Below, piece by piece: positions 1-7,549 of a DNA stretch of 22,780 bases. A program made the position numbers and the translations under genes. The stretch is from Myxococcales bacterium UBA5297. Lineage in GTDB: Bacteria > Myxococcota > Myxococcia > Myxococcales > UBA5297. Within the stretch, counting starts at the first letter, position 1, and every line of letters starts with the position of its first letter. Location of the stretch: assembly GCA_002408385.1 (NCBI GenBank), contig DHSB01000074.1:1-22780 (forward strand), written 5' to 3'. The notes under the pieces were generated by a model, which was not told the DNA's origin, did not search any database, and saw only the letters and a list, made by a program, of their open reading frames with translations.

Positions 1-3000
1 CTCAGCCGCCTTGGCCTTGCGCGGCGCTTTCGGCCTCGGCTCGCCCGGCGCGACCTCCGCGGTCGCTTGACGAGGCTTGCCGGCCTCGGCCTTGGCTCTT
101 CGCTTTGCGGCCGGCTTCCCCGCGACCGCGGACTCGGCCTCAACGATAGGTTCAGGCGTCGGCCGGGCTGCTACCCGACGCGCGGGCTTGGCCTCGGTCT
201 GCGCGCCGACTTCGGCCTTCTTCTCACGCCGCTGCCTCTCCCGAAGCCCGGCCGCCTGCGGCTCGGGCGTACTATCCGCCTCCATGTCCAGGCTGGCCTT
301 CGGCTTGCGCTTCGCCTTTCGGCTGGCCAGCAGCTCGACCTCGCTGTCGACCGCAGGTCCTGGCTCCACCTTGGCAACCGGCTCCACCTTGGCGACCGGC
401 TCGGCCTTGGCCCTCGGCTTTCGCTTGCGCTCCGGCCTCACCTCGGCTTTCGGCGAGCCATCGGCGCCGGCCTCGGATTCGGAAACCGCCTTGGCCTCCG
501 GTTCCTCTGCTCGCGCCGCGGGCAGCGCTTTTGCCTTGGGCTCCAAGACCCCATCCTTCTCCGACGCAGGCTTGGCCTCGGACCGAAGCGAGGCTCTCGG
601 CTTCTCCTTGCGCTCAAGCCTCGACTTTGGCTGCGTGAGCTCTTCGCGCTCGAGGCTGGGCTTGGCGGCCGGCTCGCACAGCTCGCCTTCGAGCACCCCC
701 TCCGGTCTCCTCTCAGCGGTCGTCCCGCGCTCCATCGTCGACCTGCGGTGACGACTTGGCCTGCGCTCGGCCTCAACCTCGGTTTCCGCCGGCTCGCCGC
801 GAAGCTCACGCTCGAGCCTTCGCTCGGCTTCCACTTCGATAGCGAAGCTCTCGTCGGCCGCCGCAGCCTCCGACCGCCGCTCGGCCGCCAGCACGATATC
901 GACCGCTTCGCCTCTTGCCCCCGCACCTCGCCTCTGGCCGGAGCGACGTTGGGCCTCCACCTCTACATCGGCCCGCAGCGGCGCGGACTTTGCCTCAAGC
1001 CGTTGCTCTGGCCGGGGACTCTGGCCCTGCTGCGGGAGCTCCTGCGCTCCGAGCTCCGACTTGTGCCCACGGCGCCGACGGCGCCTGCGCCGTTTCTTTC
1101 GCCTCTCGCCTGCCTCGCCTGGCTGCTGCGACTGCGGTTGCTGCAGCGGCTGGGGCCGTTGCGGTGCGGCAGAGCCGGCTGCCGCCTCGCCGCTCGTGGC
1201 GGCCGCCTGGGCGGCGCGCGCCTCGGCGTGCTCCCTTCTGCGTCGGCCCCGGCCGCCCCTGCGGCGTCGCTTGCGTCGGCCGTTCCCGGTCTCCAAGGCG
1301 AGCTCTTCCTGCTCCTGCTCCTCGGCACTCTTCGCGCGGTCGTTGTCGCAGACGCCGCAGACAGGGGGGTCCGCTTCTCCGAAGTAACGGCGCACAAAGC
1401 GGCTGCGACACTCGTCGGTGGTCGCGTACGCGGTCAGCTCGTCGAGCTTGCGACGGTCGCTCATGCGCTGGATGTCGTAGATCGTCGAGGCTCGCTGGAC
1501 CTCTTCGATGGGCGGAGGAGCCGTGAGCACCACCGCCTTGCCCGCCTCGACGTCCGAGGCAAACCGCATGTCCTGAAGGAGTCGCAGCACGACCGCAGTG
1601 CGCGTCTGCGGCACGTGCGAGGAGAGAGCCAAGTCCTTCAAGGTCACCGGCTGGCCGCTCTCGGACCACGCCTGCAGAGCCTCGGCAACCGAGCGCACCT
1701 GTGTGCGCGTCGGGTATTGCTGCTCCAGGAAAAACTCCTGGATCTCGAGATCCTGCGGCAGGTACTGAAGGATGCAACGCGCCGGTTTGCCGTCGCGGCC
1801 TGCGCGCCCGGCCTCCTGCACGTAGGCCTCGATGGAGCCCGGTACCTGATAGTGGATGACGTAGCGGATGTTCGGCTTGTCGACCCCGAGGCCAAAGGCG
1901 TTGGTCGCCACCATCACGACCGGCTTACGCCCCGACATGAAGGCCTCGTAGGAGGCGTCGCGCTCGGACTTGCGCATCTTGCCGTGGTAGACGGCCGAGC
2001 GCACCTTCGCCTTGCGCAGCATCGCCCAGACCATCTGCGTGTCGCGCACCGTCGCGCAGTAGATTATCCCCGGCCGCGGCAGCGCCTTGACGCGCTTGAG
2101 CAGCGACTTGAGCTTGCCCATCTCGCTGTCGTGCAGCTCCACCTCGAACTGCAGGTTCGGCCGATACGGGGGCGTCGAGATGCGCACCGGCTCGCGCATG
2201 TCGAGCTGTTGGACGATATCCTCTTGCACCTTGGGGGTCGCGGTGGCGGTCAGAGCGAGGATCGTCGGACGCCCGAGCTGCTCGGCGACCTTGCTGACGG
2301 CGAGGTAGCTCGGCCGGAAGTCGTGGCCCCACTGCGAGACGCAGTGAGCCTCGTCGACCACGAGCAGCGAGATCTCGCGGCCCGCGATGCGCTGCCGGAA
2401 CGCCTCGGAGGTCGCGCCCTCGGGGGTGATGAGCAACAGCTTGCCCTTGCCCTCCTCTATCCCCTTCATCGTCTCTTCGCGCTGCTTGGCGGTGAGCGAG
2501 GAGTCGAGCCGAGAGCCCTCCATGCCGAGAGCGACCATCTTCTCGTATTGGTCGCGCATGAGCGCGAGCAGCGGCGAGATGACCACGGTGAGCCCGGGCA
2601 AGATCCGCGAGGCAAGCTGGTAGGTGAGCGACTTGCCAGAGCCGGTGGGCATCACCGCGAGGGTGTCATGGCCCGCGAGCACGGCCTCAATGACCTCGCG
2701 CTGACGGGGCCGGAACTGCTGGATGCGAAAGACCTGCCGCAGCTCGACGAGCAGCCGATCCTGCCCCAGCTTTGCGTCGTGACGACGATGCCGGCGCCCG
2801 CCTCGCCGCGAGCGTCGGCGGCGCCCCGCCCCTTCACCGACCTGGCCAGGGAAAGGGGCCGGCGCAGCCGCAAGCTCCTGGTCTGCCTCCGGCTGGGCAA
2901 CCGGCGCAGCCGCCGGTTCCTGGTCTGCCTCCGGCCGGGCAGCCGGCAAGGTCACCTGCGCCCGCTCGTCTTTTTCAGGCGCGGCCGGCGGCACGACAGC

Positions 3001-3108
3001 CTGCTCCTGACTGCTCTGCTCGGGACGGACGGGCCGCAGCCCCCCATGCCTCTCGTCGCCGCGGTCGGACTCCGGCACGCTTTTGCCCTGCTTCTCGTTT
3101 TCTTCCAT
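1..3108 (-). CDS. recQ: RecQ-family ATP-dependent DNA helicase with long charged C-terminal tail (cut by window edge)
   Basis: This is a 3'-to-5' DNA helicase of the RecQ family, acting in recombination and repair. The frame is open for exactly 1036 codons and runs off the left edge, so the stop is not seen. Helicase motifs appear in order: Walker A MPTGSGKS (about residues 153-160), DEAH box in VDEAHCVSQWGHDFRPSY (251-268), LTATAT (286-291), and motif VI QEAGRAGRDG (431-440). A winged-helix-like insert (about 468-530) precedes the zinc region, C567-x16-C584-x2-C587-x2-D590; the fourth ligand, normally Cys, is Asp. Residues 1-115 are low-complexity with a 14-residue duplication. After residue 590 there is no HRDC domain within the window, only a tail of at least 440 residues rich in Arg, Lys, Glu and Ala, with runs of arginine. 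The ATG at 3108 has a close GAGG upstream. The family call is firm; the role of the tail is unknown. Confidence 0.93.
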   Translation of the reverse strand, partial: MEENEKQGKSVPESDRGDERHGGLRPVRPEQSSQEQAVVPPAAPEKDERAQVTLPAARPEADQEPAAAPVAQPEADQELAAAPAPFPGQVGEGAGRRRRSRRGGRRHRRHDAKLGQDRLLVELRQVFRIQQFRPRQREVIEAVLAGHDTLAVMPTGSGKSLTYQLASRILPGLTVVISPLLALMRDQYEKMVALGMEGSRLDSSLTAKQREETMKGIEEGKGKLLLITPEGATSEAFRQRIAGREISLLVVDEAHCVSQWGHDFRPSYLAVSKVAEQLGRPTILALTATATPKVQEDIVQQLDMREPVRISTPPYRPNLQFEVELHDSEMGKLKSLLKRVKALPRPGIIYCATVRDTQMVWAMLRKAKVRSAVYHGKMRKSERDASYEAFMSGRKPVVMVATNAFGLGVDKPNIRYVIHYQVPGSIEAYVQEAGRAGRDGKPARCILQYLPQDLEIQEFFLEQQYPTRTQVRSVAEALQAWSESGQPVTLKDLALSSHVPQTRTAVVLRLLQDMRFASDVEAGKAVVLTAPPPIEEVQRASTIYDIQRMSDRRKLDELTAYATTDECRSRFVRRYFGEADPPVCGVCDNDRAKSAEEQEQEELALETGNGRRKRRRRGGRGRRRREHAEARAAQAAATSGEAAAGSAAPQRPQPLQQPQSQQPGEAGERRKKRRRRRRRRGHKSELGAQELPQQGQSPRPEQRLEAKSAPLRADVEVEAQRRSGQRRGAGARGEAVDIVLAAERRSEAAAADESFAIEVEAERRLERELRGEPAETEVEAERRPSRHRRSTMERGTTAERRPEGVLEGELCEPAAKPSLEREELTQPKSRLERKEKPRASLRSEAKPASEKDGVLEPKAKALPAARAEEPEAKAVSESEAGADGSPKAEVRPERKRKPRAKAEPVAKVEPVAKVEPGPAVDSEVELLASRKAKRKPKASLDMEADSTPEPQAAGLRERQRREKKAEVGAQTEAKPARRVAARPTPEPIVEAESAVAGKPAAKRRAKAEAGKPRQATAEVAPGEPRPKAPRKAKAAE

Positions 3109-3656
3109 CGCCCTCTGACTACCTCCAGACAACCGCCGCCTTCAGACCGACGACCTCTCGTTTCCGGCTCCCCGGCCCACCTGAGCAGCGCCCGCCGCAC
3201 GGTCCAAAGAAGTCGCGGACCGCGGTCGCTGCCAGAACCGCCCTGCTGTGTGCGGTCGACCGTGCAGCGGTCCGGTCGATCCGCTCCTGCGAATCGCTCG
3301 CAAGCCCGGGCGATCCGCGGCGGCCAGCCTGCGTCTCCTCCCCGGTGACCAAACATCCACCGCGAGGCTTGCGCCGACTCCCAGCCACCCCTACAGCCAT
3401 GCGCGGCTTGGCTTGGTACTCCCAGATGGACCAGTTGTCGACAAGAAAGCAGATCCCACGGTTTGGCAAGCACCGTTTTCGGACCACCGACTGAGCTTCG
3501 GGTTCCAGAACGCACGCGGCCACCGCCGCTGTTCCAGGCCGCGCGCGCCGCTGCGCCGCCCCTTTCCTGCGGCTCTGGGAGGCCAGCGCCTCGCTTGCTC
3601 GGGCGTCTTCGCCAATCCTTGAGCCAGCGGAGCCCGAATGGCATAGTGCGCCGCCC
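3109..3656. other. Divergent intergenic region, no gene seen
   Basis: These 548 bases separate recQ (leftward) from the small cysteine protein (rightward), so promoters for both should lie here. Several frames are open on both strands, but their translations are arginine/proline-rich, lack family motifs and have no clear start signals. The only structure I noted is a perfect 10-bp palindrome, CGGTCGACCG at 3253-3262, followed by a weak stem AGCGG/CCGCT (3266-3285). I could not pick out a sigma-70 promoter by eye. Confidence 0.5.
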
Positions 3657-3983
3657 ATGACCTACATCGCGGACATGACCCACTTCGTCGACGTGCTCGT
3701 GCCGGGCAACGAGGTGCCTCCGGCCGCGCGGCGCCTGGCCGAGTATCTTGGCAGCATCGTTTCGGCCGCCAGCCTAGCCAAGCCCGAGCACGTCCTGGTG
3801 ACCGGTTTGCGCTGTCGGCGCCGGCCCCGGCGAAAGGCTTGTCAGGGGCAGATCCGCCTGCGGGTCCTTCAGGGCACCTCGGAGATCCTGTGGGAGTGCA
3901 CGCGCTGCGGCGACAACGGCATCATCCACAACTGGCAAGGCACGCTGTGGGACTGCTCGTGCGACCGCGTGATCATCCACTAG
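3657..3983 (+). CDS. Small conserved-looking cysteine (possible zinc-binding) protein, 108 aa
   Basis: I do not recognise a named function. The protein starts MTYIADMTHFVDVL and has six cysteines in three groups: C-x8-C in LRCRRRPRRKACQG (about residues 58-67), C-x2-C in ECTRCGDNG (about 83-86), and C-x-C near the C-terminus in WDCSCD. The first two groups look like a zinc-ribbon-type pair. The shape matches my recollection of short uncharacterised bacterial proteins that begin MTY and carry a CxxCG near the end, but I cannot name the family. No signal peptide or membrane segment is visible, so it is probably cytoplasmic. Neither the ATG at 3657 nor the in-frame ATG at 3675 has a good ribosome binding site; the first is kept because it gives the longer protein. 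It stands alone and converges on the GNAT gene. Confidence 0.75.
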   Translation: MTYIADMTHFVDVLVPGNEVPPAARRLAEYLGSIVSAASLAKPEHVLVTGLRCRRRPRRKACQGQIRLRVLQGTSEILWECTRCGDNGIIHNWQGTLWDCSCDRVIIH

Positions 3984-4024
3984 CGGGGCCGCGCCTCGCG
4001 CTGGTTGCGCCGCGGCATCGCTTC

Positions 4025-4072
4025 GAGAGTCGATGGTCAGTCGAGAGCCGGCAGCGGGGAGCCTCGACTCTC
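4025..4072. terminator. Inverted repeat between convergent genes
   Basis: GAGAGTCGA (4025-4033) and TCGACTCTC (4064-4072) form a perfect 9-bp stem with a 30-base loop. It lies in the 120-base gap where the small cysteine gene and the GNAT gene converge, so it could end transcripts from both sides. There is no T-run on either side, and the loop is long, so the terminator role is only inferred from position. Confidence 0.4.
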
Positions 4073-4103
4073 CCTCTCGCGCCTCGCCGACCGCTCGGCC
4101 GCG

Positions 4104-5090
4104 CTAGACCCACAGCGCCCGCGGCACACGACGCCATGAGTCCGGCCTGATGGCCGCTTGGAACGGGGCGAACATCGGCAGGGCGCCTGCCCGCGGCTCG
4201 GCCCGGCCCGCGTCGCGCACCCGTGACCAGTCGACCGCGCCTTCGTGGTCCCAGAGCCGCACCTCTCGCAGCCCTGCCCTGCCCGCCGTCTTCTGCGCCG
4301 CCTTCATGAGCGCCCCAACCTCGTCCGGGCGGCTCGCCGCGAGCAGCAGCACCACCAGCCGCTCATTCTTGAAGTCGCCGGCCCAGAAGATGCGCCCCTC
4401 TCCAGCGCGCGCCCCACACGCCTCGGGCCGCCGGCGCCCGAGCAGTGCCGCGTACGCACGCTCGCGCTCCAGGTGCCAATCGAGCTGCCCGGCCTCGGGC
4501 CAGACGACGAACCGGTCGCACGGCACCGCGAGCCGCGCCAGCTCACTCGGCAGCTCCTCGTCGCCCAAGAGAGCGTCGACCGCGGCCGCCGGTTCGCTCT
4601 CCAACGGCCCGAAGACGCGGTCGATGGCCCTCGCGGCGACGAAGCCGCCGGCCCGCTCGTAGATTTGCGGGCCGACGTCCGAGAACAGGATCGAGCCGTG
4701 CGCCGACCTCTCGCGTGCGAGCCGTTCGACGAGCAGCCGCATCATCCGCGAGGCGAAACCGCGTCCCCGCAGCCGCGGCTCGGTCAGCACGCTCGCCACC
4801 GCGAAGGTGACGCCCCAGGACTCGACCCCGTCGATCCACGCGCGGCTGCGCATCCGGAACGTCTCGCACGAGGAGAGCGTCCGGCCCTCCTCGTCGATGA
4901 GCAACCAGGTGGCCATCGCCTGCCGGGCCCACAGATGAGCGCGCAGCCGCTCTTCACGCACCGCGAATTGCGCCGGCGTCAGGGCTTCGCCCCACGCCTC
5001 CCAAGCCAGAGGGTCGCGCAGGCGCTTCTGCTCTTCGTCTGCGAGGACGAGGGCCGTGGCGGCCCCGGATTCTGAAGGAAGCGGATTCAC
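4104..5090 (-). CDS. GNAT-family N-acetyltransferase (LYC1-like)
   Basis: This is a 328-residue acetyl-CoA-dependent N-acetyltransferase with an unknown substrate. The acetyl-CoA loop is visible as LTEPRLRGRGFASRMM (about residues 102-117), where the R-x-x-G-x-G pattern binds the pyrophosphate. It is followed by the second GNAT signature LFSDVGPQIYERAGGF (135-150). Roughly 170 further residues form a C-terminal region, a layout that resembles the LYC1 type named from fungal lysine acetyltransferase; that likeness is my inference. The frame is open to an ATG at 5168, but that would overlap the barrel gene by 71 bases. The GTG at 5090 has GAGG about 6 bases upstream and begins 7 bases after the barrel stop, so I choose it. 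It is probably the last gene of the tlpA-barrel-GNAT transcript. Confidence 0.85.
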   Translation of the reverse strand: MNPLPSESGAATALVLADEEQKRLRDPLAWEAWGEALTPAQFAVREERLRAHLWARQAMATWLLIDEEGRTLSSCETFRMRSRAWIDGVESWGVTFAVASVLTEPRLRGRGFASRMMRLLVERLARERSAHGSILFSDVGPQIYERAGGFVAARAIDRVFGPLESEPAAAVDALLGDEELPSELARLAVPCDRFVVWPEAGQLDWHLERERAYAALLGRRRPEACGARAGEGRIFWAGDFKNERLVVLLLAASRPDEVGALMKAAQKTAGRAGLREVRLWDHEGAVDWSRVRDAGRAEPRAGALPMFAPFQAAIRPDSWRRVPRALWV

Positions 5091-5097
5091 CGTCGCC

Positions 5098-6930
5098 TCA
5101 ATATCGCTGCGTCCACTCGAGCTTCGCTCCCTCGAACGGCGGGAACTCGCGACAGACGCCGGAAACACATTTGAGCGCCCCGCGCTGCTGGCCGACGAAG
5201 AGCTTGAGGCTCGAGCCCGGCAGGTACTTCCACATCAGCATCGCGTTGAAGTAGTGCGGCTGCTGGCCGGCGAGCCCGGTGTGCTCGTAGCCGACCGCGG
5301 CGACGATGAGCGGCGAGTGCTTGAGCGACAAGTACAGCTCCTCCTCGTTCCAGGGCTGCGGGCTGAAGCCCGCCCCGACGAGGTTCTTCTCCGAGCTGAA
5401 GGCCCGCCGGTGCTTCGCATCGAGCTCGACCGACCAGGGGCCGACGATCGCCTTGACCAACGACAGCTCGGCGCGCAATTCGCGGTAGTAGAGCAGGCCG
5501 TCCTCCGCCTTGGTGTCTCGCCGCAACCCGGCGGAGACGAAGGCGTGCGAGCGCGCCTCGTCGAAGATCAACTCCGCCCCCGCGCTCGCGTCGCTCACGT
5601 CGTTGCGCTTGGAATCGGGCGCGTCACACTCGCTCGAGCGCTCGCCCCAAGTCGCCCACCGGCCGAAGGCGGCATGGGAGAGCAGCTTGCGGTCGATGAT
5701 TCGCCCGTCGAGCCGCGCCCGGCCGCCGCTGACGCAGCGGTCGAAGTAGTTGAAGCGGGTGTCGTTCGTCGCCGGCTCGGTGGTCGGCGGCGTCGAGTAG
5801 CGCAGGCTCATGAACGCGTCGGCGTTGCGCATGTCGACCGAGGCGAGCAGCGAGTCGAAGTCGCGGTAGTGCTGCAGCTCGACGAGGCCGGTTATCGGCC
5901 CGTAGCCCGCGTTGAGGCTGCCGTAGAGCGCATACCCCTGGTCCTCGAAGCCCGCGCCGTCGGGCAGCTTGCCCGACCAGCGTTGCCAGGCGCCCTCGAG
6001 ATAGGCCGAGCCGATGCCTTGCGGAAACGGCGCGGCGAGCGAGCCACCGGCGATGTCGACGGTGTCCGCGGCGCGGGTGCCTTGCCTTGCTCCAAGGGTG
6101 TCGGCGCGCAGCAACCGCACCCCGTGCACCCCGAGTGCGCCCCCGCGGTAGGTCAGCTCGGTGCGGGCGCCGAGGATGCGGTCCTCGCCGTAGACCGGCA
6201 CCTCCACGCGCCCGGCCTCGAGGTCCGCGGGCGACGGCGCGAGCGCGAAGAGTGTCTGGCCGCTCGCCTGATCGACCTTCACCGGATTGGCAAAGCCGGC
6301 GACGGCCGTGAAGTTGATCCACGGCGCGCGCGCCACGACCTTCCCGCCGAATAGCGTGGTGTCGACGGCAAGCTCGTCCTGCTTGCGCAGCGACAGCGCC
6401 AGCCCGCGCCCGAACGAGACGTAGCTGTCGCCCACGGTCAGCTCGAGGCTCGGGCTTGAATAGGTCAGCCAGGCCTTGCCGACGTAGTACGAATCTCGAT
6501 AGCGGCTGCGCAGGCGCTCCCAATACTGGCGCTGCAGGTCGTTGATCTGCTCGATGTCGCCGGGTGGCTCGGCGTTCTCGCGCGCGAGCCGGGTCGGGTC
6601 CGGCACATGGGCGAAGGTGGCCGTATCGAGCCGGAGCGCGCCGACGAGCCTCCAGTAGGAGAACTGGAGGTTGAGACGGTTGAGCAGGTCGCCGTAATTG
6701 TCGTCGTAGACGGTGTTGTTTCGGTTGTCGGCGTGCCAGGAGGCTACGCTCGAGGCGGTAATGTCCAACCTGAGCGGCCGGTCGCTGGGCCGCGTCAGCT
6801 CGAGAGCCCCGGCCGGCAGGGGCACGCTCAGGGCGAGCGCGACGACGAGGGGACGGATGCGAGGGGGCAGGCGGGGGCTACTCGACCGCAATCGAGCTCC
6901 CGGAAACGGCCGGCGTCCCTTCCGCTTCAT
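5098..6930 (-). CDS. Predicted outer-membrane beta-barrel protein, 610 aa
   Basis: I do not recognise a specific function. A positively charged start leads to a hydrophobic segment (about residues 25-38) and a likely signal peptidase I site after PAGA (residue 42), so the mature protein begins LELTRP. The remainder alternates short polar and aromatic-rich strands, for example YYVGKAWLTYSSPSLELTVG, with no transmembrane helix, and ends in the aromatic WTQRY, as outer-membrane barrels do. The layout recalls DUF6029-type proteins found beside TlpA-like genes, but this is from memory. The ATG at 6930 overlaps the tlpA end by 53 bases; a TTG at 6891 with GGAG just upstream is an alternative start that would trim 13 residues and still leave a good signal peptide. 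The overlap argues for co-expression with the TlpA-like gene. Confidence 0.8.
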   Translation of the reverse strand: MKRKGRRPFPGARLRSSSPRLPPRIRPLVVALALSVPLPAGALELTRPSDRPLRLDITASSVASWHADNRNNTVYDDNYGDLLNRLNLQFSYWRLVGALRLDTATFAHVPDPTRLARENAEPPGDIEQINDLQRQYWERLRSRYRDSYYVGKAWLTYSSPSLELTVGDSYVSFGRGLALSLRKQDELAVDTTLFGGKVVARAPWINFTAVAGFANPVKVDQASGQTLFALAPSPADLEAGRVEVPVYGEDRILGARTELTYRGGALGVHGVRLLRADTLGARQGTRAADTVDIAGGSLAAPFPQGIGSAYLEGAWQRWSGKLPDGAGFEDQGYALYGSLNAGYGPITGLVELQHYRDFDSLLASVDMRNADAFMSLRYSTPPTTEPATNDTRFNYFDRCVSGGRARLDGRIIDRKLLSHAAFGRWATWGERSSECDAPDSKRNDVSDASAGAELIFDEARSHAFVSAGLRRDTKAEDGLLYYRELRAELSLVKAIVGPWSVELDAKHRRAFSSEKNLVGAGFSPQPWNEEELYLSLKHSPLIVAAVGYEHTGLAGQQPHYFNAMLMWKYLPGSSLKLFVGQQRGALKCVSGVCREFPPFEGAKLEWTQRY

Positions 6931-7447
6931 TCGCGGCGCTTCCGAGCAACGCGACGACCGCCGCCTCGATGGATTTCTCGTCGCCCGCGTTGAAACCTTC
7001 GCGGGAGCTGACGACCTTGCCGCTGCGGTCGATCAACACGTTGAAGGGCGCCGAGCGCTGCGGGTTGTAGAGGCTCACCGCGCGCGTCTCCTCGTCGAGC
7101 AGCACCGGGAAGCCGATGGAGTGACGGCGCACGAACGGAGCCACCGAGGCGATCGTCTCCGGGCCGTCCATCGCGACCCCGAGCACGACCAAGCCGTCGT
7201 CCTTGTACTGCTCGTAGAGTGCCTGCAGATGCGGCAGCTCGTACATACAGGGCGTGCACCACGTCGCCCAGAAGTTGATGAGCACCACCGCCCGGCCCAG
7301 GTGCTCGGAGAGGCTCACCGTCCGGCCATCCACCGTGTTCAGGGTGAAGTCGGCGGCCTCGTAGCTTCTCTGAGCCCCGCCGTCGGTGCCGGTCGTCGCG
7401 CAGGCGCACGCGAGCGCCAGAGCAAGAAACGGGAAACGCGGTCGCAC
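6878..7447 (-). CDS. TlpA-like thioredoxin-fold lipoprotein
   Basis: This is a membrane-anchored periplasmic thiol-disulfide oxidoreductase of the TlpA/ResA/AhpC-TSA class. It has the active-site motif FWATWCTPC (Cys64 and Cys67 with the start used here), and the cis-proline region SAPFNVLIDRSG (Pro134). The N-terminus is a short hydrophobic segment ending ALACAC, so lipidation at Cys14 or Cys16 is likely. About 189 residues is normal for the family. Two starts are possible: an ATG at 7459 with no ribosome binding site, or the GTG at 7447 with GGAG six bases upstream; I prefer the second. It overlaps the barrel gene by 53 bases and follows a terminator that separates it from the second thioredoxin lipoprotein. 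The WCTPC motif fits a reductase role, but the partner is not known. Confidence 0.9.
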   Translation of the reverse strand: MRPRFPFLALALACACATTGTDGGAQRSYEAADFTLNTVDGRTVSLSEHLGRAVVLINFWATWCTPCMYELPHLQALYEQYKDDGLVVLGVAMDGPETIASVAPFVRRHSIGFPVLLDEETRAVSLYNPQRSAPFNVLIDRSGKVVSSREGFNAGDEKSIEAAVVALLGSAANEAEGTPAVSGSSIAVE

Positions 7448-7492
7448 GTTCGACTCCATTGGGCTGCCAACGCCGCCTGTGGGAAAAGTGAA

Positions 7493-7532
7493 GAAAGCGC
7501 GAGCAGCCCAGCGCTCCCGCGCTCACGCTTTC
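7493..7532 (-). terminator. Intrinsic terminator after the thioredoxin-fold lipoprotein gene
   Basis: On the minus strand GAAAGCGTGAGC pairs with GCTCGCGCTTTC, giving 12 base pairs including one G-U, around a 16-base loop. It is followed by TTCACTTTTCCC. It lies 18 bases after the stop of the gene at 7550-8263 and ahead of the TlpA-like start. This is the best match to a factor-independent terminator in the window and suggests that the two thioredoxin genes are separate or only partly linked units. Confidence 0.75.
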
Positions 7533-7549
7533 CTTTGAACCCGCTGTCG

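Noticed and set aside
67..3348. Open frame of 1093 codons on the plus strand
   Set aside because: It is antisense to the RecQ gene, which has all helicase motifs. Its Leu/Arg-rich translation has no domain and reflects GC-rich codon bias on the other strand.
5056..6354. Plus-strand frame of 432 codons opposite the GNAT and barrel genes
   Set aside because: The translation is rich in Arg, Val and Glu without motifs, and the minus-strand proteins have signal peptide, GNAT motifs and good starts.
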